Below are positions 11,186 through 22,215 of a DNA stretch of 25,885 nucleotides, one piece after another. Below the pieces are notes generated by a model. That model saw nothing but the letters and a program-made list of their open reading frames with translations. It was not told where the DNA came from and searched no databases. Both the position numbers and the translations under genes were made by a program. This DNA is from Kipferlia bialata (Eukaryota; Fornicata): NCBI GenBank assembly GCA_003568945.1, contig BDIP01000009.1, positions 6,991 through 32,875 on the forward strand, written 5' to 3'. Within the stretch, counting starts at the first letter, position 1. Every line of letters starts with the position of its first letter.

Positions 11186-12473
11186 CTCCATGACATCTGC
11201 CACGTGAGCCCAGGACTGGTAGTTGAGCAGAGAGGCAGTGTCGAGAATGACGGTGTGGATGCTGCTGAGAATGGCCACCCCTCCCCTCTGGGCCAGGAGC
11301 AGCTTGAGGTTGAGGGGGGAGGCCACAACGATGTCGCACCCCCTGATATCTCCATACACCCTACACCGCCTGGGACCTCCCTTCCCAATGGACAGGCCGT
11401 ATCTAAAGTTATCGTCACTGTTTCCGGCAAATGTCTGCCTCCAGTCAAATGGAATCACCCTACCCACATGGTGCTCTGGCTCAGAACCTGGCACTGTCTG
11501 GGTGTCTGTCTCAATATCGTCTGGCAGGAGGTCTGACCCATTGATGTAGTCTCCCTCCAGCGGTGCCAGCTCCTCCTCCAGCTTGCCAAGTCCCATCGTG
11601 TGGGTGGGGGTGAGCCCCGGCATCAGGGCCAGCATGTGCTGGGCATACCGGAACCCAATGTGCCGGGTGGGCACAAGGATCAGCACACAGGGCCTGGTGT
11701 ATCCAGAGTCCCTCACCTCAGTCACCCTCTCCACCTCTGGCCCTGGGGCTGCATCTGCCTCAGCCAGACCCCCCTCCTCTAGTGTAGCCTTGTCGGAGGC
11801 CTCCCCCTCCGATGACCCCTCCTCCTCCTCCTCCTCGGCAGCAGTGCCGATGGCCAGTGCCTGTGAGTTGTCGTTCCTCCTCTTCCACGTCCTGATGGCC
11901 ATGTCCACGGCATGAAGGGCCACAGCCTCCCTGCACACGTTGGATGTGAACTGGGAGTCCGCACACAGCATAGCCACATCAGCCCTAGTCCTCAGCAGGG
12001 GCAGCATCAGCCTGTGCAGAGACCCCAGGGGCCCATGGGGCATGTCTGGTCTCTGGGCCACACTGTGCATGTTCTGGAACCCGGCAGCAACACGGGGCAG
12101 CACCCCTAGGGAGGCAATGTCATCCTCCTCGGTGGTCTCGCCACTGCCCCGCAGAGTGAGAGGGAAGACTGAGGAAGAGAGGGAGTGTGCCCGAGGAGTG
12201 GCAGACACACGCACAGACACACCGGTGTCTGACTCCTCGTCTGGGAGGGACAGATGCACAGAGTGTGCGGCAGGGAGGAGAGAGAACCCCCGCCTCTCTG
12301 CCTCATAGAGTGTGTCCTCCTCAGGGGTCAGCTCATCCCAGAGGTGGTGCTCTGAAGTGAGGCCAGTGCTGATACACACGTACCAACAGTCCCAATACCA
12401 AAAAGTTAGAGTGGTACACACCTAATAGGCCTGGTAAAGTGTCCGGAAGGTCACCCGACCCACCAGTCGACAT
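11186..12473 (-). CDS. UTP25: UTP25, U3 snoRNP / SSU-processome factor (C-terminal part missing)
   Basis: A nucleolar DEAD-box-like pseudo-helicase needed for 18S rRNA maturation. Exon 1 is 12422-12473 (ATG, MSTGGSGDLPDTLPGLL), exon 2 is 11186-12351; the 70-bp intron ends CCTCACTTCAG and the phases agree, giving 406 codons. Family signatures in exon 2 are GYTRPCVLILVPTR, FAGNSDDNFRYGLSIGK, CDIVVASPLNLKLLL and QSWAHVADVME, in the order and spacing of yeast and animal UTP25/DEF. An acidic spacer with six consecutive Glu precedes the first motif. Family members are about 700-750 residues, so roughly 300 residues should follow the GTATGT donor at 11185; instead a short AT-rich intron piece and the homopolymer block come next. 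The start could also lie in a longer frame reading through the intron, but splicing gives the better model. The 1,166-bp exon is unusually long for this window. Confidence 0.88.
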
Positions 12474-12606
12474 GAGAATCCAAAAGAGAGAGACTGGACC
12501 GAGATACGGATTCCGGGAATCGGGATTAACAAAAGGGTCCGGTGCTTCAAAAAGACAGCTCAAGTACTTGAGTCAAGGTTGGACTGTCTACTCTAGGCAC
12601 ATTAAC
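12474..12606. promoter_or_regulatory. Divergent promoter interval between UTP25 and HIT gene
   Basis: The start codons of the minus-strand UTP25 gene (12473) and the plus-strand HIT gene (12607) are 133 bp apart, so both promoters must share this space. It contains a perfect 14-bp palindrome, CTCAAGTACTTGAG, at 12559-12572 and a near-palindromic GATTCCGGGAATC at about 12509-12521. I see no clear TATA box. The regulatory role is an inference from position. Confidence 0.55.
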
Positions 12607-12706
12607 ATGGCTGACTGTATCTTCTGCAAGATCATCGCTGGGGATATCCCTTGCCACAAGGTGTACGAGGATGAGGATGTCCTGGCATTCCTCGACATTG
12701 ACCCAG
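12607..12706 (+). CDS. HIT-family (HINT-type) protein, first exon only
   Basis: HINT proteins are small nucleotide-binding hydrolases of nucleoside phosphoramidates. The ATG opens a 33-codon exon reading CIFCKIIAGDIPCHKVYED and then DVLAFLDIDP, an unmistakable HINT N-terminus including the CxxC seen in many members. It ends in phase 1 at a GTGGGA donor. The rest of the family fold, including the GHTLVIPK-like segment and the catalytic HxHxHxx triad, is nowhere in the following 13 kb. The intron runs into a TC microsatellite and a C20 run at 12883. The next supported exon (13070) is phase-compatible but encodes something unrelated, so either the locus is chimeric there or the gene is truncated and fused. 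Confidence 0.82.
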
Positions 12707-12823
12707 GTGGGACATTCTCATTGATATACAGTGTCACTGGTCTCTCTCTTATGTTTTGTCTGTACTTGCGTTGTCAGGTCTCAGCTCTACATAACAGTGG
12801 ATCCATGAGTACATACAAGTAGT

Positions 12824-12914
12824 TCTCTCTTTCTCTCTCGGTCTCTCTCAGTCTCTCTCTCTCTGTCTCTCTCTCTCTGTCTCCCCCCCCCCCCCCCCCC
12901 CCTCTCTCCCTCTA
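12824..12914. repeat. TC microsatellite with C20 run
   Basis: Pyrimidine-only DNA made of TCTC and TCTG words, with a C20 homopolymer at 12883-12902. It separates the truncated HIT exon from the exons of the next plus-strand gene. It may be a second false join of the kind suspected at 11047-11127, or simply a long intronic pyrimidine tract. Confidence 0.8.
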
Positions 12915-13069
12915 CACACGCTAGACCCTGTGATTCTTGTATACATGTTATCTCCGTTATACTTCCCGTGGAGAGTCTCCCCATATACACCACTTTGCGC
13001 ATTGGCATCCTCCCCGATGCATGTCTGTAACCCATATATATACCCGTTCATACCCCCCTCTCCCTCCAG

Positions 13070-13425
13070 GCCCCACCACTGAGTCTCTGGCCTCTGTGCA
13101 GAGGTATATGAACGATGTGGCTGCACTGTCAGCATTGCTCACAGGTACTTTGATACTGATACTTGTATAGATATGTGTATATACACTGATACTGACACTG
13201 ATACTGTCAGCAATGCTCAGAGGTACTTGTGTAGATATATGTATATATTTGTATCCTATGCCCTCAGTCTATGCCCTCAGGTGTGTCCTATAGTATCAGT
13301 GTGCATTGATACCCCCACCCACCCCCAGCCCCCCTCGATGCCTATCTACAGTCATACACGCAGGCCGTGAGGGCCCACTCTGCAGCGTGTGTCACGGCAG
13401 TGCAGATGAGGTATGGATGGGTGGG

Positions 13426-13456
<31 letters not shown>

Positions 13457-15558
13457 TGGGTAGTGGCCCTGGGTATGTGTGTGCATGCATGAATATACAG
13501 TGTGACCCATGTGCCTCCTGCATGTGTCACAGAATAGACAGTGCAGACGAATATCGATTCCCTATGGGTGTGTACATACCTATATGTGTGGGTGCGCTTT
13601 GAATGTGAAGGACCGTGCACTCTCTCACCATCAGGCTGGTCCTTCCCCCCTTCCCCGTCCCCCCACCTCCCCCCCCTGCCATAGAGGCAGTGCTAGGTAT
13701 ATACCGATACAGTATATATGTGATAGTTCCTGGTGTGCATGTACGCCGTGTATAGTGTACTATAAGTATTTCAGAACCTCCTGCCGTAGCGACGGTGCTA
13801 GGCGTGTATAGGATATAGCGCTTTGTATACAGTGTATGCAGTGTAGGTGAAATGGCAGCATATGGCATATGTATACACCACTGCCGCTGAATCCTATCTT
13901 GCGATACAGTGGCTACAATATCGAGCTGTCACTCTGACCCCCAGCCCAGTCGACGGGTCTGACCCTCAGCCACCCCACCCCCACTATGTGCATGGCATAT
14001 GCTAGGTGTGCATATGTATGTATGTATAGTTGAGAGTCTATATATGTATGTATATCTCATATTCTCTACCCATGTGGACATGACTGCTGGTGTATATATG
14101 TATCATGTCATCGGTAGGAGATATAGTGTGTATGCTTGTGGCGCGTATTTTACTGTTTGTCTCACATCCTAGGGACGTGCTCTGCAGCTGGGTGCAATCA
14201 TACTCCCAGGGGTCTAATCCAATGATGGGCGGCCTAACACGGGCCCTGATTCCTATTCTTGCCCCACTATGTATGCATGAGGTATATATATTTGTGAAAG
14301 TGATAGGTGTGTATCTATCACTTTGCAGGAAGTATATAAGGGTCTTTGTGTTTATGAGTCCATGCCTTGTATTGTGGGTCCTCACACTATTTCATAGTTA
14401 CACCTCCCCTCTCCCTCTCCCATCCCAGGCTCTGCATCTGGGGTATACACCTTTCACGGCCTCCCCTTCCCCGATATCTACCCCCTGGGCCTTGCTGGCC
14501 ACCCCTCCCCTGCCCCCCCCTCTCTCTCCCTCCCTCTACCGCGCCGTCCTCTCCCACTACACCCCCCTCCTCAGCAGCGGGTGTCTGCTCGTGGACAGTG
14601 TGTGTGACGCATATGTGCAGATACTGGGGGAGAGGGTGCCGCAGGGAGAGAGAGAGAGAGACGGGGCAGGGCCTGTGTCTGAGGGCCAGGACCCTGTGGT
14701 GGATGCCATTGTGGCCTGTGTCACCTTCTGGATGGGCCAGGCAGAGGGGGGGGACTCACCCCTCGCAGTGTCCAGGTATGGATGTGTGTGCATCAGTATG
14801 TATGCATCAGCATGCATCAGTATGTATGTATCAGTATGTATGTATCAGTATGTGTGCATCAGTGTGTATGTATCAGGGTGTATACATCGCAGTGTCCAGG
14901 TATGTATCAGTGTCAATGGGGGGTGGTGTTGATGGGATTGCATGAGTTGATTGGTTATTATGTGTACAAGTATATCTAAGTATCTGTATGGTGTGTGGTG
15001 GCTAAGTCCAGGAAGGGCGTATTTTGAAGTCATATATATGTGTGTTTTGCTATACATTTACCTGTATTACCCCCACCCCCCTGGTACTAACCCCTTCAGG
15101 ATAGTCGATGCGTGCATGCGGTGTGTAGAGGTCATGGGGCAAAGAGGGTATGAGAGTGTATACATACACTATGGATACTATGTATACTCTGGATACATGT
15201 ATGTATAGATACACCTGTGTGGAGATGTCAAGGAGGGTATACATTCTGTATACATAGTGTTTCGATATACCTTGTATACTGTACTCTGAGTACATACCAT
15301 ATGTATAGTCATAGATGTACTTGTGGGTGGGTGTGGGCATGGGATAAGGTATCCCGGAGTGCCTGTGCTCGGTTTTTGCTTTGCGGCCACTATATATATG
15401 TGTATGGATGGATACACCTAACCCTAGGTATGGTTTGCGGTCCAGGGAGGTATATCGTATATACATATACAGTGCATGTTATCCTCTCAGTGTCTCCCCA
15501 CCCCAGATATGGTCTGAGGGGAAGAGCAGCCCAGCTATACAGACGGATAGGCCGGTAG
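13070..15558 (+). CDS. Helical protein of unknown function, eight exons
   Basis: Exons: 13070-13144, 13329-13410, 13635-13696, 13945-14005, 14173-14281, 14429-14775, 15100-15147, 15507-15558. Every junction is phase-consistent and seven of the acceptors carry the CTNAC- or CCC-type block before AG. The last exon runs into TAG at 15556-15558. The eight exons encode about 278 residues, mostly amphipathic helix (SLASVQRYMNDVAALSALL; LDAYLQSYTQAVRAHSAACV; VVDAIVACVTFWMGQAEG; GLRGRAAQLYRRIGR), with a Pro-rich linker PPFPVPPPPPP and a short ERER patch. No family is recognised. The first exon starts in phase 1, so an upstream exon is required; the HIT exon fits that phase and would make a 311-residue fusion, which I consider more likely to be an artefact of the C20 junction than a real protein. 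Confidence 0.68.
13125..13228 (+). repeat. Exon-edge echo, 26 bp, offset 78
   Basis: The end of exon 13070-13144 and its GTACTT donor (from 13125) recur at 13203-13228 with two mismatches in 26 bp, and the similarity goes on into the following GTRTAGATATRTGTATATA part of the intron. The copy keeps a GT donor. The offset of 78 bp is a multiple of three. Confidence 0.85.
13676..13805 (+). repeat. Exon-edge echo, about 22 bp, donor changed to GC
   Basis: The end of exon 13635-13696 (from CTGCCATAG at 13676) recurs at 13781 with about four mismatches in 22 bp, an offset of 105 bp. In the copy the donor position reads GGCG instead of GGTA, so the splice donor has been lost there. Confidence 0.65.
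14763..14904 (+). repeat. Exon-edge echo, 18 bp, flanking a short tandem repeat
   Basis: TCGCAGTGTCCAGGTATG, spanning the end and donor of exon 14429-14775, occurs at 14763-14780 and again without mismatch at 14887-14904. Between the two copies lies an irregular tandem array built on GTATGTATCA/GTATGCATCA words (about 14792-14885), which may have grown out of the duplicated intron start. Confidence 0.8.
15422..15530 (+). repeat. Acceptor-side echo upstream of exon 15507-15558
   Basis: CCCTAGGTATGGTTTGCGG at 15422 resembles CCCCAGATATGGTCTGAGG at 15502 that forms the acceptor and start of the last exon. Both would begin the same peptide, GYGLR, in the same phase. The upstream version could be a decayed copy or a short alternative exon (donor GTATAT at 15450). 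Confidence 0.55.
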
Positions 15559-15605
15559 CAGGATAGATAGGGTGACAGTGCGTGGTGTCTATGGAATGCC
15601 CTGTA

Positions 15606-15650
15606 ATTGATGGGCGATGACATTGATTCTGTATTGATGGGCGATGACAT
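15606..15650. repeat. Direct repeat of ATTGATGGGCGATGACAT, offset 27
   Basis: The 18-bp word occurs at 15606-15623 and 15633-15650. It lies about 50 bp beyond the stop codon of the preceding plus-strand gene. Confidence 0.85.
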
Positions 15651-16186
15651 GGTGAGGTTCCCATGGGATGTCTGGGATTATTCATTGTCTTATGGCTGTA
15701 GTCATATGCATCTATCAGCCGAGTTGGATCAGAGCTACATCCCAGGTATAAGGCCATTATAGAATCGCTCGAAACTGTTTGGCAACGTCAATATGTACAT
15801 TCATTATGTATGACAGTAATAGTATATGGCTAGGCTCCTTCATGAAGATGTGACAAATACAGTCACCCTGCCGGCTCCTCCCCCAACTCCAATACCATCA
15901 CCAACCCATGACTTGACACCAACAGGGCTCTGATGTTGGACAACGCAATCATCAATCAATCACCGAAGTGACCGACCATGGCTACGATCTGTCGTCTATA
16001 CTATATAGACTCTATAACATAGACTCTATATTGTCAACAGGTGCCACAGAAAGTGAGTGTGACTTCCAGCCAGAGTCTGATGTGTGGCTCCTTATGTGTG
16101 GGTCGCTACTAACGTCTCGTTAGAAACGATATGTTTTGTCATGGCTCCGACTTCAGGGACGTTTACAGTGTTCTCCTGGAGACCGT

Positions 16187-16228
16187 TGTAGAGTCTACAA
16201 TGTAGAGTCTACAATGTAGAGTCTACAA
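16187..16228. repeat. Three perfect copies of TGTAGAGTCTACAA
   Basis: A 14-bp unit is repeated exactly at 16187, 16201 and 16215. Each unit is close to self-complementary (TTGTAGA/TCTACAA arms). Similar words (TAGACTCTATA) occur twice near 16007-16030, so several related short inverted motifs cluster in this gene-poor stretch. Confidence 0.85.
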
Positions 16229-17807
16229 TGTATATATGTAGACCAGAAGACTCCAGGCACAGTTTCCTTTGATTGCAATCTCTAGACATGTACCTCTATG
16301 AAGGGCACTGTATCGTAGAGAGATGTAATACTCACAAATACCACATGCTCTTATAGCGGTTATGCCCACGACGAGTTATATGGGGAGCTGAAGACACGCC
16401 TTCATATGCCTTGCTATGCCATGCTCTGCCTGTGACAGAGTCCAGACCCTGGACTCCAGAGTGGTATACATCATATGCAGAAGTAGTGACCGGGATGATC
16501 CAGGCTGGACCACTTCTACGTAGGCAGGGTTACTCAGTGAGTAATTCACACTGTATGGGGGGTCATGCTAGAAACACGGCTCATGACTACTCGAGAACAC
16601 TCATTCGGGTATTAACTTAACACTGAAATATAGGATGGTAGGAGTGAATGATTCCTTGTAGTTAGGTCGAACGGTGTTATGAGAACTGCTATGTATGGGT
16701 TTCACGATGCTGACATAAATAGTTTTCAGTTGACATGTCCCCTGTGAGCTGAGTATGAGCATCGGTACCCAAGTCATGCTAGTGTTGCACTTCAAGAAAC
16801 TGGGGTCCTGTGTCCGAGACCTACTGTGTCTGACCTAGCAGACCCAGGAGGCGAGAGTGTTGAAGACAATCTCTGCGACTTCGAGCGCCGAGTATGAAGA
16901 CTGATCAGGAGATACACCCTTGTTATGACTTAGACCATTACACTCTCCCCTCTTCACAGAGCAGGAGGACAGAAAGCAAGAGAGCTCGTGTGTTCAGAGT
17001 AAACTTCAGACAGCGGGTGGGCCAAGTCGAGTACCAGTGGTACTGTACCACTCTATACTTCATGTACCCACAATCAACATAGTCAGGCACTCTCGCCCAG
17101 AGTCCTCGACTATCTTTGGATGGGCTAACACACCATGGAGTGCCATACGAGAACCTTCATCACTCTAGATAGATACCTATGAGTCCTGGGCCCAGATATG
17201 GCAGCACCTAGGAGTGAGGCATGATCTGGTTGGTCCTAGATTGGGTTCCGGTCAAAGGGGAACCCTACAATGACTCCTTATTGTCGACAATGTCAATGGG
17301 GGTCCAAGGGTGGCCCTAGTATACATGCCGCCAGTCTCTTGCCTGCTCAGTTGGCTAGACACAACATGCTCCCATCGACCAGATCATAGCACGGCTAACA
17401 AGGCTAAGGGCACTGATCTGGCCAAGTATGAGGTGACCGTTGGCCCAACGGTTTGGCCCCTCGACAAAAACCAAAGGGGTTTGCCGCCACTGCCTAGAAT
17501 CCACCTTATATTACACTGCACCACATAGACCCAGAGACATAGGAGTACCTACGTATCCCTGGCACACACAGCCAGAGCACCAGAACACAACTAGAACCTT
17601 GCCCCCCCCCCCCCTGAGTAGTGTGAGTGAGTGCCTCTGAATCCTGCAGGGTAGAGAGGGTGCCTCTAGAGCAGGCCTAGCCCGACACCCAGTAGGTACT
17701 AGAGCGATTGGTGCTCTGCATACATACCTATTACTCGCTGTGTGGTCTCTGATCCCAGGGGTAATAGGCACTCCCCACTGACCCAGGCACAAGGGTGTAT
17801 AAGCACC

Positions 17808-20800
17808 ATGCCGCGCCAGGGGGAGAGAGAGCGTCCCCCCCCCTCTGCTGACATGGCTATCAACATCCCAGGCAGCTTCACCCAGGTACATATGTATATA
17901 TAGTAGCCAGCTTCACTCAGGTGTGTGTGTGTTTGTGCTCCCTCCCCACCTGGGCGCACTATATATACTCCCTTATATACATGGTCTATTCTCATGCAAC
18001 CCCCCCCCCCCCCTTACCCTACATTCCAAGTGTCCTGTGCTGATGCTGTTAGGACATGTATGTGTATGTGCATGGGCACTTGCCACGTTTCATATTACCT
18101 GTTGCCCAAAATGCACCATACCCCCCCCCCCCTTCTCATCCCATGGTAGCCTCCATCCCCAGAGTATCCCTCTGGTGGCTGTGATGCATCATGTATATGT
18201 ATCATCATGGATACTGTACTATGTGTGTGCGTACTGTCTGTAGACACTGCAGTGTACTGTCCCTCACCCCAGGTAGCCTCCTCCTTCGAGGATGCCTCGT
18301 ATGAGTATGCAGATGCAGATGCAGATGGCAGTGTGCTGTCCACTCTCGAGGCAGTGTCGCAGCTGGAGGTACAGCAGGGTGTGCATATCCATGTATCCAT
18401 GTATCCATGTGTGCATGTTCATATATATATATATATGGCGTTGCGTGTGCCTCTCACCCTCTAGGCTGGTGACACCGTCCTAGTGAGTGACAGCGACAGT
18501 GAGGGGCTGGGAGAGGCTGTCACGTATGGGGTGAGCATGGATGGTCTGCACACGCTGAGGGGGGATGCCAGCCCAGCAAGGTGTGTGTGTATGCATATAG
18601 TAGTGTCTTTTCTTGGGGGGTAGCTTCTCCAGTCTGATATATATATGTCTATGCATCCATGCATCTACATGTTTTTCCCTGATTGATACCCCTATGTAAC
18701 TGACCCCAGGCTGAGTAGCTCCGTAAGTGCCATGAGTAACAGACCCTCCCAGCGGTACTCCGCTGGTCTGCCATCAGAGAGACACGAGGAGGGGGAGAGA
18801 GAGAGGCGAGGGCGAGGGGGGGTCGATGGTCAGGGGGGTGAAGTATATGAGCCCCTGGTCACACCCACCCACTCAGAGGGAGAGAGAGAGGGAGAAGGGT
18901 GGGAGGGCGGAGAGACCCACATACTGCGTACACCTGAGGTATATGATGTGTCAATATGGATGTCAATATATGGACCTCTGTGGGTGAGACCTCAGTCGTA
19001 CCATAGTCTGCGCAACACCCTCAATATGTGTATACTCTCTATGATTACCACCCCCCTGGTGCCTCACTGTCAGGTCACCATCAGGCGAAAGGGGTCATTT
19101 GAGGCCCATTCAGTGAAGAGAGATAAGGACAGAGAGAGAGAGAGGGAGAGAGAGACCGCAGTGACAGTGACAACCATTAAGGTATTTAGGCGTATGGATA
19201 TATATATACATATGTACATATATACATGTAAAGATAGAGCAATGCTATGGCTGCCTCTCTGTTCACACCAGTACTTGTTGTGTGTACTATATGTATCCAC
19301 GTACATAGTAATGGGAAGCATTTCCCCTCTCTTGTTCACCCCTACCTATACACACTAGATACAGCAGAAGCCGGAAGTGTATGTCTCATTTTGTCATGTC
19401 CTCCCTTCCCGTGCACGTCTCACTTTCTGCTCACCCGTATATACATGTGTAGCTATCCCAACTGACGCCCAACCCAAGGTTGGATATCCACACACCCACA
19501 TACATATGTATATAGCTACCACCCCTCATGTCCAGCCATCCCTCCCTGTGCTCCAGAGGGGCAGGTCCAGCCAGGGGGAGAGGGAGAGGGAGAGAGAGAG
19601 AGACTCCAGGCCTAGCAGTGCACTCATGCTGGCCGGAATGGCACTGCCAGACATAGGTGGGGGTCGCACCGTGATGCATGGATATATACACATTCATATC
19701 TGGAGACCCCATTTATCCCCCCATCTATATCCATATCCAGTATACATCCCCTCATCCCAGACCCTGTATCCGACTCTGATGAAGCCATGACCCCAAGAGG
19801 GAGGGAGAGAGAGAGAGAGAGACCGAGGGTGGTGGTTTCAGACGTGGATGAGCACGGGGTCATATTCAAGGTACAGACACTCACACTGTAGATACAAGTA
19901 CCCACTAGTTCTTACTCAGTGTATGTTTGAACATCTTGCACCTATCTACACACGATACCCCCCCCCCCCCTTTCCGCTTACCCCCTAGGACACCAGGTCC
20001 ATCCTGATGGGGGGTAGTTCCATAGGGCAGAGAGACACACAGGCACATGCACATAGGAGGGAGGGGGACGAGGCACTGTCTCTGCCGCTGCCCCTGGGGC
20101 CATCAGGGTTTAAGGGTGCAGAGAGAGAGAGAGAGACTCTGATGCACCAGCTGGGGGGCTCCACCTACACCCCTCCCCACGTGGCATCTACTAAGCCCCT
20201 GTTCCTCAACCTCAGCCAGGTGGGTTAGGGTGTGTATCGATGTATGCATCTCTCTATGCTGCCCTCTATCTATACTGTCTACCTCTATACTATCATCTCT
20301 GTCCCCCCACGCCAAGGCCACTGTGGCCAAGCTGAGTGCCCGGGGTGTGTCAGGATCCTACATGACACAGACACAGACACCCCAAGGGAAACCTAGGTAG
20401 GGGTGTAGTCATGTACATATATATATCTATATCAGGAAGGGTACATGTTTGCATGTATACTTACCATGTATCTCTCTTCCGTGTGTCTATCATACCAGGG
20501 TGTCTTGTGTCAGTGATCTTATCCCAAGCACCATACATATATATGTACCTATCTATCTACCCTGGGTACATACCTTCCAGCCTCTGATATACCCAGGGTG
20601 TCTAGTGATATGCCAAGCACTGTACATACTTGTGTATCTGTCAATCTATGTATGCAATCACACCTTCCAGCCTCTTATATGCCCAGGGTCTCCAATGTGA
20701 TCCTAGCCCCCATGGGAACCAGACCCCACATACCCACCCGCACCAACGAGGGGGGGACAGAGGGGGAGAGAGAGAGAGAGGCGGGAGGGGGCGCCCTGTC

Positions 20801-22177
20801 CCTGTCTACCCACACCCACACCTCCCTACAGCCTGCTCCTGCCTCGACCCCCACTGCCTCTGCCTCTGCCTCTGCGGCGGTACTGCCTGACGGGACAGGG
20901 TCAGGAGTAAAGGGTGTAGGAGTAAAGGGTGTAGGGGCAGGGGGTGCTGGGCAGGGGATGGTCAGTACCCACACCCCCCTCATCACTATGGAACTGCCCG
21001 AGGGCCTGGGCGAGGGGGACAGAGAGGGGGAGAGAGAGCTGCTTGGGTCCATACCGGCCAAGAGGGCACTGCCACGGTATGAATATATACACATATATAC
21101 ATACATATATATATATACATACATATATATGTATGAAAGTGATCAAGAGGGCACTGCCACGGTATGAATATATATATATATATATATAGGGAGGTGTGTG
21201 ATGCATATACGTTAGTTTGGATAATAGTGATTGTGGTTCTCCCATCTGTTGGAGTGTCAGTATTAGTCTCTCTGGTCCTAAAGGCCCAGGTGGAGTCATA
21301 CTGTTACTTGGAGAGAGTTATGCAATGTCTGGACTGAATTCCTGTTCAATATGTGTGTATGTTCCTCACCCCTAGAGCCGTCAGTCCGTCCGGCCTGAGA
21401 CCCACCACCAGAGAGAGGGAGAGGGAGAGGGAGAGGGAGAGAGAGAAGGTGGTCACTTCTCAGGTGGCCCTGTCCCTTCCAGGTACGCCTCGCTTCTCTC
21501 TCTCTCTCCCTCTCTCCATTGCCTCTCCCCCTGTACCTTAATCATTAGGTGGCGTGCAACGCAGGGCCCCCAAGCGTGCCCAGTACACCAAACCCACCCC
21601 CAGACGCAGGGGAGGGGCGAAGGGGAAGAGGGGGCAGAGGGAGAGAGGCGGAGAGGGTGACAGCGGACCTGTATCCCACTTCCCCCATGTCCCTAGGCAG
21701 CATGTACCCAGGTGTGTGTGTGTGTGTATGTGTATGATACTTTGCATGGTGCTAGGTGTCCAGGGGCACATGCCCCTAGGGGTATGGTAGTGTTCATATA
21801 TGGGTCCTCATACACACTGGTGGTCTAGTGTGTGAGACGCCTCTCTCTCTCTCTCTCTCTATGTTAACATACATGAATACTAACCCCTCAGGAATGTCTG
21901 GCCGGACTCTGACCGAGACATTGGGTCAGACGGGGTGTATGCAGATGGGGTATATGCAGGGCACACTGACACAGACACCGACGGAGGGGGCAGGGTGCCC
22001 AGTCACCTCACTAGGTACTCTCCCTCTTTCCTCCCTCTCACACACACACACTCACACACACACACACACACAGTCTCTGCCGGTATCTCACCCCCAGGTC
22101 GTATATCGGAGGTGACCTCCTGGGGTCTGTGGGGCCATTCTACAACAGTGCCCAGGTATATACAGTGCATGTGCATT

Positions 22178-22215
<38 letters not shown>

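Larger units (their letters stand above)
15559..17807. other. Gene-poor interval
   Basis: About 2.2 kb with no supported exon on either strand. The ORFs present are short, lack the splice signals seen elsewhere and read like chance frames (for instance 62 codons ending at 17082). Homopolymer-rich acceptor blocks and GA microsatellites, common in the flanking genes, are nearly absent until a C12 run at about 17602. It contains two small tandem repeats described separately. I looked for tRNA-like and snRNA-like signatures and saw none. The last few hundred bases should contain the promoter of the large gene beginning at 17808. Confidence 0.6.

Noticed and set aside
10943-12473. A single UTP25-UBR fusion gene spliced over the poly-G block
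   Set aside because: The phases do not match, a stop follows quickly, and both proteins lack the adjoining half; a false join explains it better.
14367-14945. Alternative plus-strand frame across exon 14429-14775 (Pro-rich reading with HGLPFPDIYP in another frame)
   Set aside because: Its two alternative frames either stop or lose all similarity to a normal protein; phase 0 fits the preceding and following exons.
15606-15650. Box C/D snoRNA suggested by GATGACA words
   Set aside because: No proper box C plus box D pairing with terminal stem is visible; it is better described as a direct repeat.
15559-17807. tRNA, snRNA or transposon remnant
   Set aside because: No B-box-like tRNA motif, Sm-type motif, terminal inverted repeats or element-encoded ORF was found by eye.
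18461-21299. Minus-strand frames rich in SLSLSL opposite the ER-repeat gene
   Set aside because: They arise from the antisense of GA tracts; the plus-strand exons have consistent phases and splice sites.
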